Shown here: in pieces, positions 37,375 to 46,650 of the stretch
Numbering within the stretch: the stretch's first letter is position 1
Layout of the letters: each line of letters begins with the position of its first letter
Assembly (NCBI RefSeq): GCF_900101625.1
Contig: NZ_FMYZ01000001.1
Span: forward strand, 900,304-964,303
Length of the DNA: 64,000 bases
Direction: 5' to 3'
From: Cupriavidus sp. YR651
GTDB taxonomy: Bacteria > Pseudomonadota > Gammaproteobacteria > Burkholderiales > Burkholderiaceae
Made by a program: the position numbers and the translations under genes
The notes under the pieces: generated by a model
Database searches by the model: none
Told to the model about the DNA's origin: nothing
What the model saw: only the letters and a program-made list of their open reading frames with translations

Positions 37375-38229
37375 TCAGCCCGCCACGACTGCGCCGATCA
37401 CGGCCGAGGCGGCCACGAAGCCAAACACCGCCGTCACGGCCACCGACGATCCGAAGCCGGCACAGGCCAGCCCCTGCGGCCCCTGCCGATGCGTGGGCGG
37501 GACTTCGTCGATCTCGCACGCCTGCTGCTCCGGCTCCGGATAACGCAGCGGTTCATCCGAATACACGGCCTGGATGCCGAATTTCTTCTTCGGATCGCGC
37601 GGGAAACCCCATTGCCGGCGCAGGTTGCCACGCACTTTCGCCAGCAGTGGATCCTGGACGGTCCGCGCCAGATCCTCGATCCGCACGCGCGTCGGGTCCA
37701 GCTGGCCACCAGCGCCCCCGCAGGTGATCACGCGCGCACTCTCGCGGCGCGCCCACCCCAGGATCGCGGTCTTGATCTTCACGGCGTCGATCGCATCGAT
37801 CACCCAGTCAAACCCGCCGAGCAGCGCCGCCACATTGTCCTCAGTGACGAAATCGTCGATCTGCGTCACCCGGCAACGCGGATTGATGGCCACCATGCGC
37901 TCGGCCATGGCATCCACCTTGGCACGGCCATAGGCGTCACCCAGCGCATGAATCTGGCGGTTGGTGTTGGAGAGCGCAATGTGATCCAGGTCGATCAGGG
38001 TCACGCGGCCCACCGCATTGCGGGCCAACGCCTCCGCCGCCCAGCTACCCACCCCGCCGATGCCGATGACACAGACGTTGGCCGCCTCGAGCCGCGCCAT
38101 TCCTTCCGCGCCGTACAGACGGGCCACGCCACCAAAGCGGCGATGGTAGTCGTCGTCCTCGGGGCTCTCGTGGGTCAGGGGCTCGGGCAGGCCCGGCATA
38201 TCGGCCAGGGGGGTCGGGGCAATCGTCAT
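37375..38229 (-). CDS. tcdA: tRNA threonylcarbamoyladenosine dehydratase
   Basis: A 284-residue E1-like enzyme of the TcdA (CsdL/YgdL) family, which cyclises t6A37 in tRNA to ct6A using ATP. The nucleotide site reads VCVIGIGGVGSWAAEALARNAVGRVTLIDLDHIALSNTNRQ, and WVIDAIDAVKIKTAIL follows. The ITCGGAGGQLDPTRV block is typical of TcdA. A C-terminal hydrophobic stretch (AVTAVFGFVAASAVIGAVV) may touch the membrane. ATG 38229 begins family homology. Confidence 0.92.
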   Translation of the reverse strand: MTIAPTPLADMPGLPEPLTHESPEDDDYHRRFGGVARLYGAEGMARLEAANVCVIGIGGVGSWAAEALARNAVGRVTLIDLDHIALSNTNRQIHALGDAYGRAKVDAMAERMVAINPRCRVTQIDDFVTEDNVAALLGGFDWVIDAIDAVKIKTAILGWARRESARVITCGGAGGQLDPTRVRIEDLARTVQDPLLAKVRGNLRRQWGFPRDPKKKFGIQAVYSDEPLRYPEPEQQACEIDEVPPTHRQGPQGLACAGFGSSVAVTAVFGFVAASAVIGAVVAG

Positions 38230-38476
38230 GACGGTCGGAATCTGTGGCGACAGCGCGCCCGCTGGCGCGCCGTGCCGGCATTTTATGCCACCCGGGCCGA
38301 ACGGGCTGGCCGCAAAAATAGGCGGGCCTGCGACCGAATTGTCAGCGCGAGGCCGACAACGGGCGCGAACGGTGGCCCCTACAATGGTCTTGCAGTGGTT
38401 GATCCGCCGCATGGCCCCGCACACGTGCCCGACGGGGAATGCCCCCTTGCCCGCGCGTCAACAGGAGTCCGACCTC

Positions 38477-40840
38477 ATGGAGTCCAACCCCATGCCCGCC
38501 TCGCGCCACCAAAAGATCGTCCTATGGAGTGCATTGACGCCGATCGCGCTGATCGCGATCCTCCTCGTTGTGATCCTGACCTTTGACTGGAACCGGCTGA
38601 AGCCGTGGATCAACGACAAGGTCACGCAGGCCATCGGGCGTCCGTTCGCCATCAATGGCGACCTGGTTGTCACCTGGAAGCGCGCGCAGGGCGAAACCGG
38701 CTGGCAAACGCTGGTTCCATGGCCACGACTGTCCGCGCGCGACATCACCGTGGGCAATCCCGACTGGGCGAAGTCGCCCAACATGGCAAACATCCGTGAG
38801 CTGATCTTCGTGCTGCGACCCGTGCCGCTGCTGGCCCACGAGATCAACGTGCCGACGATCGTGGTCGACAGCCCGGCCGTATGGCTGGAGCGGCTGGCCG
38901 ACAAGCGCAACAACTGGACCTTCGATACGGGGCCGGACACAGGCCAGCGCAAATGGCATCTCGATATCGGCGAAGTGGTCCTGCAGCGCGGCAACCTGGC
39001 GCTGGCGGACGCCGCGGAGAAGATCGAAATGCAGGCCACGCTGGATACCGTGGGGGACCAGGCGCTCTATGACAGGGCGCGCGACGGCGCGCTGGTGCCG
39101 CCCACCGATGCGTCGGCGACGGAGGCCTCCGCGCCCGTGGCATCGGCCTCGACCCCGACATCCAGCCCGGCCGGCGACAGCGTCGCCAGGGACGCAAAGG
39201 ACAGCAGGCCGGACGCGCGGGACAGCCGCTATGGCATCCGCTGGAAGGCCGTCGGCCATTACAACCAGGCCACGATCAACGCCAGCGGCAAGGCTGGCAC
39301 CGTGCTGAGCCTGCGCGACACCAACACGCCCTACCCGGTCCAGGCCGACGTCCGCGTGGGCAGTACGCGCGCCGTGATCGAAGGCACGCTCACGAATCCG
39401 ACGCATATCGGCGCACTGGACGTGCACCTGCAGCTGTCCGGCGACAACATGGCCAGGCTGTATCCACTCACCGGCATCGTGCTGCCCTCGACGCCGCCGT
39501 ATGAAACGCGCGGCCGTCTGGTGGGCACGCTCAAGCCGGGCGCCTCCACCTATACCTATCGCAATTTCACCGGCAAGGTGGGCGGCAGCGACCTGGGTGG
39601 CACGCTCACGTTCGCGCAGCGCTCGCCGCGCCCGCTGCTCTCCGGCGAACTGGTCTCTCAGCAACTGCTGTTCTCCGACCTGGCACCGCTGATCGGTGCG
39701 GATGCCAGGCCGGGCCGGGCCGCGCCGGAGAGCCCCGTGAAGCAGCCCGCCAACAAGGCGTTGCCGGTGGCCCCGTTCCGGACCGAACGCTGGGACGAGA
39801 TCGATGCCGACGTGAAATTCACCGGCAAGCGCATCGTGCGCGACGAAGACCTGCCGATCACGGACGTGACCACGCACCTGAAGCTGACCGACGGCGTGCT
39901 GCTGCTGGATCCGCTCAACTTCGGCGTGGCCGGCGGCAACCTGGTCTCCACGATCCGGCTGGACGGCAAGCGCGAGCCGATGGGCGCCGTGATCGACATG
40001 ACCGCGCGCCACCTGAAGCTCAAGCAGATGTTTCCGAAGATCGACACGATGCGAGCGAGCATCGGCGAGGTCAACGGCAGCGCCAGGTTGTCGGCCACGG
40101 GCAATTCCGTGGCCGCGTTGATGGGATCGTCCAACGGCGAGGCGCGGTTGCTGGTGGAAAACGGCACGGTCAGCAAGTTCATTCTCGAGGCGATCGGCCT
40201 GAACGTGGGGAGCGTGGTGATCTCCAAGCTGTTCGGCGACAAGCCCGTGCAAATCAACTGCGGCGTCAGCGACTTCGCGTTCAAGGACGGCGTGGCGCGC
40301 GCCCGCACGTTCGTACTCGACACGCAGGACGCCGTCATCAACACCGAGGGCGCCATCGACATGCGCGACGAGCGGCTGGCACTGACCATCCATCCGGATT
40401 CCAAGGGCCTGCGGATCATTTCGCTGCGTTCGCCGCTGTATGTGGGCGGCACGTTCAAGAACCCGTCCGTGAGCCCGAACATTGCGGTGCTGGCGCTGCG
40501 GGCCGGCGGCGCGCTGGCCCTGGCGTTGACGGCGCCGGTGGCCATGCTGGTGCCGCTGCTCGACATCTCCCCGGGCGAGGAGAGCCAGTGCGGCAAGCTC
40601 CTGGCCGAACTGAAGAAGCGCCCGACCGCCCCGCCGCCGGGCAAGACCTACCAGGACCCGGCCTCCGGCAAGGGGGCGAAGCAGACAGCCGGCCCGGCGA
40701 TCCCCGAACCGCCGACGAAGTCCGCCGCCGCCCAGGGCGAAGCCGGCCCGCCACCCACCACACCGCGCGTCCCCGCCCCGACCGTCCAGCAGAATCCGTC
40801 GCGCCCGGCCAACGATGTCCAGCTCTACCAGGGTGGCTGA
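38477..40840 (+). CDS. AsmA family envelope protein
   Basis: A 787-residue AsmA-family protein. One membrane segment near residues 15-38 (LTPIALIAILLVVILTF) precedes the typical FDWNRLKPWINDKVTQAIGRPFAINGDL. A long periplasmic beta-rich domain follows, with an Ala/Ser/Asp-rich low-complexity insert at about 205-250. The AsmA_2-type C-terminal part spans about 500-700 (GDKPVQINCGVSDFAFKDGVARARTFVLDTQDAVI). The end is Pro/Ala-rich. These proteins bridge inner and outer membranes and are proposed to move phospholipids. AGGAG lies 9-10 bp upstream of ATG 38477; a second ATG at 38492 is possible. Confidence 0.9.
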   Translation: MESNPMPASRHQKIVLWSALTPIALIAILLVVILTFDWNRLKPWINDKVTQAIGRPFAINGDLVVTWKRAQGETGWQTLVPWPRLSARDITVGNPDWAKSPNMANIRELIFVLRPVPLLAHEINVPTIVVDSPAVWLERLADKRNNWTFDTGPDTGQRKWHLDIGEVVLQRGNLALADAAEKIEMQATLDTVGDQALYDRARDGALVPPTDASATEASAPVASASTPTSSPAGDSVARDAKDSRPDARDSRYGIRWKAVGHYNQATINASGKAGTVLSLRDTNTPYPVQADVRVGSTRAVIEGTLTNPTHIGALDVHLQLSGDNMARLYPLTGIVLPSTPPYETRGRLVGTLKPGASTYTYRNFTGKVGGSDLGGTLTFAQRSPRPLLSGELVSQQLLFSDLAPLIGADARPGRAAPESPVKQPANKALPVAPFRTERWDEIDADVKFTGKRIVRDEDLPITDVTTHLKLTDGVLLLDPLNFGVAGGNLVSTIRLDGKREPMGAVIDMTARHLKLKQMFPKIDTMRASIGEVNGSARLSATGNSVAALMGSSNGEARLLVENGTVSKFILEAIGLNVGSVVISKLFGDKPVQINCGVSDFAFKDGVARARTFVLDTQDAVINTEGAIDMRDERLALTIHPDSKGLRIISLRSPLYVGGTFKNPSVSPNIAVLALRAGGALALALTAPVAMLVPLLDISPGEESQCGKLLAELKKRPTAPPPGKTYQDPASGKGAKQTAGPAIPEPPTKSAAAQGEAGPPPTTPRVPAPTVQQNPSRPANDVQLYQGG

Positions 40841-40897
40841 GGCATCGCCTGAACGATCTTTCGGGCATCCGCCGGACCGACGGGCCGCATCCGATTG

Positions 40898-40940
40898 GCA
40901 AATCTGCAACACAAACGCCTCGAAAGTGTTGCGGATTTGC
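40898..40940. other. long inverted repeat after asmA
   Basis: GCAAATCTGCAACAC (40898-40912) pairs with GTGTTGCGGATTTGC (40926-40940), 14 of 15 bp, with a G-U wobble in the RNA; the loop has 13 nt. It lies 58 bp after the asmA stop. There is no T-run after it, so it is not a classical terminator. It could be a 3' stabilising hairpin or a binding site. Confidence 0.5.
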
Positions 40941-40983
40941 ACCCCCTCCTTCTTCGCCGTTGTGCCCGGCCCACGGGCAGTCG

Positions 40984-40989
40984 CATAAT
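40984..40989 (+). promoter_or_regulatory. -10-like box for the structured RNA or MFS gene
   Basis: CATAAT matches the sigma-70 -10 consensus in five of six positions. A weak TTGTGC lies 18 bp upstream (40960-40965). Transcription from here would start just before the structured RNA candidate. Confidence 0.35.
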
Positions 40990-41106
40990 TAAACGGCCAT
41001 TTACAAGCAATTTACGAAGAGATGGCGTGCATCGGTTGCCGATGCCGGTTCCAGTCCGGCCGTCGGCGGCCATTGTCAGGTGCGGCCTCGGCCGCACTCA
41101 TTTTTT
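40990..41106 (+). ncRNA. candidate structured RNA ending in an intrinsic terminator
   Basis: This protein-free segment contains nested pairings: an outer ATGGC (41022-41026) with GCCAT (41069-41073), and inside it GCATCGG/CCGATGC (41029-41035, 41039-41045). A CCGG pair around the 7-nt loop TTCCAGT (41045-41059) overlaps the second hairpin by one base. A terminator with a GTGCGGC/GCCGCAC stem (41080-41097) and T6 (41101-41106) ends the unit. It could be a small RNA of about 110 nt or a leader that attenuates the MFS gene starting at 41160. No known family is recognised. Confidence 0.4.
41080..41106 (+). terminator. intrinsic terminator upstream of the MFS gene
   Basis: A 7-bp G+C stem (41080-41086 with 41091-41097), a CTCG loop, then TCA and T6. 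It lies 54 bp before the MFS start codon and 240 bp after the asmA stop, an odd place for a simple asmA terminator. Confidence 0.75.
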
Positions 41107-41159
41107 CTCGCGCTTTTTATTGACCGGAACGGAGACCTTGCCGGCAGCGCGATCCACGC

Positions 41160-42389
41160 ATGTCTTTTTCCGCCCCCGTCATGACGTTGCCTCACGCCGC
41201 CGTCCCGCCGATCAGCTGGCTGATCGCCCTGACGGTGTGCAATCACGTGGCGTTCAACGCCAGCCGCGTCGTCGTTTCCCTGTTTGCCATCTCCCTCAAG
41301 GCGTCCACGGTCACCCTGGGCATCCTGATGTCGCTCTATGCGTTGCTGCCGATGTTTCTGGCGATCCGCGCGGGCAAGCGCATCGACGAGATCGGGCCAC
41401 GCCTGCCGATGACAGCGGGGTCCCTGATGGTGGTGGCCGGCACGCTGCTGCCGGCGGTCTGGCATGACATTTCCTCGCTGTATGCCGCGTGCGCGCTGAT
41501 CGGGGTCGGCTTCATGCTGGTCCAGGTGGCGATGCAGCTGCTGATCGGACAGGTCTCGACCAACGACACGCGGCTGCGCAACTACACGCTGCATGCGCTG
41601 GGGCTGTCGGTGTCAGGCACGCTGGGCCCTGTGGTAATGGGCTATGTCATCGAGCACGCCGGCTTCCGCGCGGCGTTCTGCGTGCTGGTGGTGGTTGCGT
41701 TGATTGGCCAGGCGGGCCTGCAGTACGTGCGGCCCCGGCTGCCGGCCACGGGCGGCAATGCCGGGCGCATCGCCATCGAGGACGGCAGCCGCCACTCCAC
41801 GCTGGACCTGCTCCAGCATCCCGAACTGCGTGCGGTCTTCATCGCCAGTGCGGTGTTGTCCGCCGCGTGGGATCTCCACGCATTCCTGATCCCGATCCAG
41901 GGCTCGCGCATCGGGCTGTCGCCGTCGTCGATCGGGTGGGTGCTGGGCGCGTTCGCGATCGCCACATTCGCGATCCGCGTGGCCATGCCGATGGTGTCGC
42001 GCCACCTGTCCGAATGGAAGATCATTCGCGTCGCGCTGATGGTGGGTGCCATGGCCTACCTGGTCTATCCGTTCGTCGCCCATTTCTGGCTGATGTGCGG
42101 ACTCGCCTTCGTACTGGGCCTGGCGCTGGGCAGCGCGCAGCCGAACGTCATGAACATCCTCCATACCGCATCGCCGTCCGGCCGGGCGGGCGAGGCGCTG
42201 GGCCTGCGCTCGGCGGTGCTCAACACCAGCCAGGTGGTCTGGCCGCTCACGTTTGGCGTGGTGGGCACCGCGCTGGGCATGCTGCCGATCTTCCTGTCGA
42301 TGGCTGGCGCGATGGGCATGGCCGGCTACTACTCGCGCAACCAGGCGCGCAAGATCCGCGCGTCCGACCAGACACCCATTTCGCGATGA
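41160..42389 (+). CDS. major facilitator superfamily transporter
   Basis: A 409-residue inner-membrane MFS protein with about 12 hydrophobic segments. A RAGKRIDEIGPRLPM loop between segments 2 and 3 is the MFS motif A region, and LGSAQPNVMNILHTASPSGRAGEALGLRSAVLN is typical of the second half. The substrate is unknown. An ATG 21 bp downstream is a possible alternative start. A structured RNA candidate with a terminator lies just upstream and could control expression. pdxH follows. Confidence 0.85.
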   Translation: MSFSAPVMTLPHAAVPPISWLIALTVCNHVAFNASRVVVSLFAISLKASTVTLGILMSLYALLPMFLAIRAGKRIDEIGPRLPMTAGSLMVVAGTLLPAVWHDISSLYAACALIGVGFMLVQVAMQLLIGQVSTNDTRLRNYTLHALGLSVSGTLGPVVMGYVIEHAGFRAAFCVLVVVALIGQAGLQYVRPRLPATGGNAGRIAIEDGSRHSTLDLLQHPELRAVFIASAVLSAAWDLHAFLIPIQGSRIGLSPSSIGWVLGAFAIATFAIRVAMPMVSRHLSEWKIIRVALMVGAMAYLVYPFVAHFWLMCGLAFVLGLALGSAQPNVMNILHTASPSGRAGEALGLRSAVLNTSQVVWPLTFGVVGTALGMLPIFLSMAGAMGMAGYYSRNQARKIRASDQTPISR

Positions 42390-42518
42390 CGGCGGGGGCA
42401 GCGCCCCCAGCCGGTTGCGACAGCGCAAACGCGCTGTGCGGCGCTTTCGCTATACTCGAATCATCCTCATCCGCGTGTTTGGCGCGGACATTTCCCCTTC
42501 GTCCTTCGTGATAGCGAC

Positions 42519-43157
42519 ATGACCCAACTCGCCGACCTGCGCCGCAACTACATGCTGAGCGCGCTTTCCGAATCCGACGTGGCCCCCGACCCCATCCGCC
42601 AGTTCAAGTCCTGGTTCGACGAGGCCATGCAGGCCAAGTTGCCCGAACCGAACGCCATGACACTGGCAACCGTCGATGCCGACGGCCAGCCGTCCGCACG
42701 CATCGTGCTGCTCAAGGGCATGGATGCCGACGGCTTTACGTTCTTCACCAACTATGAAAGCCGCAAGGGCCTGGACCTGCTGGCCAACCCGCGTGCGGCG
42801 CTGTTGTTCCACTGGGTCCAGCTGGAGCGCCAGGTGCGCGTGGAAGGCATCGTGGAGAAAGTGGATGCCGCCGAGAGTGATGCCTATTACGCATCGCGGC
42901 CACTCGGGTCGCGGCTGGGCGCATGGGCCTCGGAGCAAAGCCGCGAAGTCGCCGGACGCGAAGTGCTGGAGGCCCGCGAGGCCGACTTCCGCAACAAGTT
43001 TGGCGAGAACCCACCGCGACCGGATCACTGGGGCGGCTATCGGGTCGTGCCCACGTGGATCGAGTTCTGGCAGGGCCGCCCCTCGCGCCTGCATGATCGT
43101 ATCGGCTATCGCAAACAGGACGACGGCAGCTGGAACATCGTCCGACTGTCGCCCTGA
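42519..43157 (+). CDS. pdxH: pyridoxamine-5'-phosphate oxidase
   Basis: A 212-residue FMN enzyme that oxidises pyridoxine or pyridoxamine 5'-phosphate to PLP. The blocks [56 protein letters not shown] and the C-terminal [32 protein letters not shown] with R-L-H-D-R are complete. The length is normal, and the end NIVRLSP matches the family. Confidence 0.97.
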   Translation: MTQLADLRRNYMLSALSESDVAPDPIRQFKSWFDEAMQAKLPEPNAMTLATVDADGQPSARIVLLKGMDADGFTFFTNYESRKGLDLLANPRAALLFHWVQLERQVRVEGIVEKVDAAESDAYYASRPLGSRLGAWASEQSREVAGREVLEAREADFRNKFGENPPRPDHWGGYRVVPTWIEFWQGRPSRLHDRIGYRKQDDGSWNIVRLSP

Positions 43158-43425
43158 CAGGCGCGGCGCGTCCGGCTGCGCCCGTCATGATTTTCCCGAC
43201 GACACGGGTCGCCTGACACATTGTTTGCCCGACCAGACAGGTACACCGGCCACCGGTCCCGCCGGGGACCCGCACTGCACAATTCGAGGATTTGGCGTAA
43301 AGTTTTAGAGTCGTCGCGCTGGCCATGTCTGGCCGGCGCGGCCCCCACGGCTCGCGCCACGCACAGGCGAACCCGCCATGGGGCACGTTCGAGAGGTATG
43401 CCGCAACCAATCGGGAGGAAGCCGC

Positions 43426-44667
43426 ATGTTTTTCAAGCAAGCTCTGGACAAGCAACTCGACAGCTGGATTGCCGACGTACGCAAGCACGCGAACCTGCCG
43501 GTCAGGCTCCGGCTGTGGAATGGCACCGAATACCTGCTGGGCAACGATGAGAAGCCGGACGTCACGCTGACGGTGCGCGAGGCCACCGCGCTGCCCCTGC
43601 TGCTGGTGCCGAGCCTGGACAACCTCGGCGAGGCCTACGTCCAGGGAAAGATCGATTTCGAAGGCCGTCTGGCCGACATCATCAAGGTTGCCTACGGCTT
43701 TTCCGCCGCCGCCACGCGCAGCGCCGGCGGAGCGCTCGCCAGGGTAGCGCAACACTTCACGCACACCAGACAGGAAGACAAGGCATCCATCCAGTATCAC
43801 TACGATGTCTCCAACGACTTCTACAAGCTCTGGCTCGACGCCAACATGGTCTACTCGTGCGCGTACTTCGAGCGCGGCAATGAAGACCTGGCCGCGGCCC
43901 AACTCAAGAAGATCGACCACATCCTGACCAAGATCCGGTTGCAACCGGACCAGACGCTGCTGGATATCGGCTGCGGCTGGGGGGCACTGGTGCTGCGCGC
44001 GGCGCAGAAGTTCGGCGCCAGATGCGTGGGCATCACGCTGTCGCAGAACCAGTTCGACCTGGCCACGGCACGCGTGAAGGCCGCCGGCCTGCAGGACCGC
44101 ATCGAGATCCGCTTGCAGGACTATCGCGACACCGCGGGCCAGTTCGACCGCATCACCAGCGTCGGCATGTTCGAACACGTGGGCAAGGAAAACCTGCCGG
44201 GCTACTTCGGACGCATCCGGGAACTGCTGATCGACGGCGGTGTGGCGATGAATCATGGCATCACGTCAACGGACCCGGACAGCGGCGTGGTGCCGATGGA
44301 CGGCTCGGGCTTCATGGACCGCTACGTATTCCCGCAGGGCGAGCTGCCCCATATCGGCCTGGTCTTGCAGACCCTGCAGAAGGGCGGCCTGGAAGCCTTC
44401 GACGTGGAACTGCTGCGCAAGCACTACGCGCAGACGCTGCATCACTGGGCCAATAATTTCGAAGCGAACGGCGACACCATCCGCGCGATGGTCGGCGAGA
44501 AAAAGTACCGCATCTGGCGGGTGTACCTGGCCGGTTGCGCCCACGCATTCACGACCGACCAGATGTCGATCTACCAGGTGGTGTGTCACAAGGCCGGCCG
44601 CCCGCCCGAGACGCTGCCGTGGTCGCGCCGGTATATTTACGAGCCTGCGCTCGGCACCCCTATCTGA
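43426..44667 (+). CDS. cfa: cyclopropane-fatty-acyl-phospholipid synthase family protein
   Basis: A 413-residue S-adenosylmethionine-dependent enzyme that adds a methylene bridge to unsaturated acyl chains of membrane lipids. IQYHYDVSNDFYKLWLD marks the lipid site, LLDIGCGWGALVLRAAQKFGARCVGITLS is the SAM-binding motif, and SVGMFEHVGKENLPGYFGRI and the QTLHHWANNFEAN segment follow. GGGAGGAA lies upstream of ATG 43426. A DUF72 gene begins 3 bp after the stop. Close relatives of Cfa with other methyl-transfer roles exist, but the match is strong. Confidence 0.92.
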   Translation: MFFKQALDKQLDSWIADVRKHANLPVRLRLWNGTEYLLGNDEKPDVTLTVREATALPLLLVPSLDNLGEAYVQGKIDFEGRLADIIKVAYGFSAAATRSAGGALARVAQHFTHTRQEDKASIQYHYDVSNDFYKLWLDANMVYSCAYFERGNEDLAAAQLKKIDHILTKIRLQPDQTLLDIGCGWGALVLRAAQKFGARCVGITLSQNQFDLATARVKAAGLQDRIEIRLQDYRDTAGQFDRITSVGMFEHVGKENLPGYFGRIRELLIDGGVAMNHGITSTDPDSGVVPMDGSGFMDRYVFPQGELPHIGLVLQTLQKGGLEAFDVELLRKHYAQTLHHWANNFEANGDTIRAMVGEKKYRIWRVYLAGCAHAFTTDQMSIYQVVCHKAGRPPETLPWSRRYIYEPALGTPI

Positions 44668-44670
44668 CGA

Positions 44671-45765
44671 TTGACTGAGAATCTCGACCTGTTCGGCGAC
44701 GCGCCCGCGTCGCCTTCCGCCGCAACGCCTCCAGCCGCGGCGGGTGATACCGGTACCGCGCCGGACTCCCCCGCTCCGAAGAAACAGCCCGTCGGCAAGA
44801 TCGTCCAGCCTTGGACACCCGACGCGGCGTTGATCGACCTCGGCAAACGCCTGCCGCCCAACCTGTATTTCGGCACCTCATCCTGGTCTTATCCGGGTTG
44901 GCATGGCATGGTCTATGACGGCCAATACACCGAAAGCCTGCTGTCACGCAAAGGCCTGCGCGCCTGCGGCCAGCATCCACTGCTGCGTGCAGCAGGCATC
45001 GATCGCGGCTTCTACGGCCCGATTCCGCTGGCCGACTACCTCGGTTACGCGGCGCAGGTGCCGGAGGGATTCCGCTTTCTGGTGAAGGCACCCGCCAGCG
45101 TCTGCGATGCGTGGCTGCGTGGGCCCGACGGCGCGGGCAGGCTGCACAATGCGGCCTTTCTGAATCCGGAGATCGCCATCCGCGATTTCATCGTGCCGGC
45201 CACAGGGGGACTGGGCCTGCATTGCGGGCCGCTGCTGTTCCAGTTGTCGCCGCTGGCCAGCATGGCCGACGACGGCCCCGCGCTCCTCGTCCGGCTTGAC
45301 GCGTTCCTTGCCGCCCTGCCACCGCTCGATCCCGCACTCACGCCCTACGCGTGCTATGCAGTGGAAATGCGCGATCCGACGTTGCTGACGCCGCGCTACA
45401 TTCGCCTGCTGCGCGACCGTGGTGTGCGCTTCTGCCTGGCCGCACGCGACCGGCTGCCGCCCGTGCCGCGCCAGGCCGCCGCACAGGCATTGATGGACGA
45501 TGGCGCGCCTGGCCCGCTGGTATTGCGCTGGATGCTGCGTGAAGGCCGGTCGTATGCGATGGCCGAGAAGGCGTACTCGCCGTTCGACAAGATCATCGAC
45601 GAGGACGTCGAGACGCGCCACGCCATCGCCGACGTGGTCGCACGCACGCTGCGCACGGGGCAGCCGGCTTACGTGATCGTCAGCAACAACGCGGAAGGCT
45701 GCGCGCCGCAGAGCATCGTGCGGCTGGCGCAGGCGATTGCGGATCGGCTCGAGGTGGCGGCCTAG
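44671..45765 (+). CDS. DUF72 domain-containing protein
   Basis: A 364-residue DUF72 protein with a TIM-barrel-like fold. It opens with about 60 residues of Pro/Ala-rich leader, then NLYFGTSSWSYPGWHGMVYDGQY, the DUF72 signature. EGFRFLVKAPASVCDAW, CYAVEMRDPTLL and YVIVSNNAEGCAPQSIVRLAQAI follow. The family has no proven function. The start is a TTG only 3 bp after the cfa stop, with no clear ribosome-binding site, which suggests translational coupling to cfa. It is convergent with msrA. Confidence 0.83.
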   Translation: MTENLDLFGDAPASPSAATPPAAAGDTGTAPDSPAPKKQPVGKIVQPWTPDAALIDLGKRLPPNLYFGTSSWSYPGWHGMVYDGQYTESLLSRKGLRACGQHPLLRAAGIDRGFYGPIPLADYLGYAAQVPEGFRFLVKAPASVCDAWLRGPDGAGRLHNAAFLNPEIAIRDFIVPATGGLGLHCGPLLFQLSPLASMADDGPALLVRLDAFLAALPPLDPALTPYACYAVEMRDPTLLTPRYIRLLRDRGVRFCLAARDRLPPVPRQAAAQALMDDGAPGPLVLRWMLREGRSYAMAEKAYSPFDKIIDEDVETRHAIADVVARTLRTGQPAYVIVSNNAEGCAPQSIVRLAQAIADRLEVAA

Positions 45766-45775
45766 GGCACTAGCG

Positions 45776-46318
45776 CTAGCGACGCATCCGGCTGGCGAAA
45801 TCCTTGCGGAATTTGGCCAGCTTGGGCGTGATCACGAACGCGCAGTAGCCCTGCGCCGGATGCTCCTGATAGTAATTCTGGTGGCTCGCCTCGGCGCGCC
45901 AATAGGGCTGCTCGGGTTCGATCTGGGTCACGATCGGCGCGTCAAAGACCTTGTTGGCGACGAGCTCGCCCATCACGTATTCGGCCACGGCGCGTTGTGC
46001 CTCCGAATGCGTGAAGATGATCGAACGGTATTGCGTGCCCACGTCATTGCCCTGCTGGTTCAGCTGCGTGGGATCGTGGATGGCAAAAAAGATCTCGATG
46101 ATCTCGCGATACGTAATCACGGACGGATCGAAGGTTACCCGCACGACTTCGGCGTGGCCGGTATCGCCCTCGCAAATCTGACGATAGGTGGGATGGCTGA
46201 CGTGGCCGCCCGTGTAGCCGGATTCCACGGCACGCACGCCATCGACCTGCTGGTACACCGCCTCCAGGCACCAGAAGCATCCACCACCCAGGGTGGCAAT
46301 CTCAAGCCCGTGTTCCAT
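45776..46318 (-). CDS. msrA: peptide-methionine (S)-S-oxide reductase
   Basis: A 180-residue MsrA. The catalytic Cys is in GGGCFWCLEAVYQQVDGV, followed by SGYTGGHVSHPTYRQICEGDTGHAEVVRVTFDP and FFAIHDPTQLNQQGNDVGTQYRS. It repairs oxidised methionine using thioredoxin. ATG 46318 has GGGAG at 7 bp, better than the TTG at 46324. It is a single gene, convergent with DUF72. Confidence 0.95.
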   Translation of the reverse strand: MEHGLEIATLGGGCFWCLEAVYQQVDGVRAVESGYTGGHVSHPTYRQICEGDTGHAEVVRVTFDPSVITYREIIEIFFAIHDPTQLNQQGNDVGTQYRSIIFTHSEAQRAVAEYVMGELVANKVFDAPIVTQIEPEQPYWRAEASHQNYYQEHPAQGYCAFVITPKLAKFRKDFASRMRR

Positions 46319-46650
46319 CTGCAAGCTCCCTTTCTCGTGTCATGCCTTGACGGCAACCCGCTGGCTCTGCAGGCGGCCATTTCCTAGCATAAGCAACCGG
46401 AAACGGACTTGCTGGCAAAAATGCAAACTTCCGCGCCAAAAAGCGGCAATAACGACGCTGCCGGGAAGGTTGTCCGGACTCCGCTACAATCGGGGCAGTT
46501 CAGGGCTGGCAAGCGCCTGCCCGAAGCGCGGGCGCGAATTGTGCGAAATCCAACCGATGCTTCCCCTGCGAGGGGATTAGGTTGAGTCTGCAAACGAGCG
46601 CGCCGGCAGACCAGAAAATGAAACTCATGGATTTGTGTGGAGCCCGAGAC
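46319..46650. other. msrA / flavin reductase divergent intergenic region
   Basis: About 330 bp if the reductase starts at 46651. TACAAT at 46485-46490 is a plausible plus-strand -10 box, but the nearest TTG-type -35 is too close. Nothing else is recognised. Confidence 0.4.

Noticed and set aside
41022..41073. A tRNA gene in the asmA-MFS gap
   Set aside because: T-arm-like and anticodon-arm-like hairpins are present, but there is no D-arm, variable loop or acceptor stem, and the loop lacks U33.
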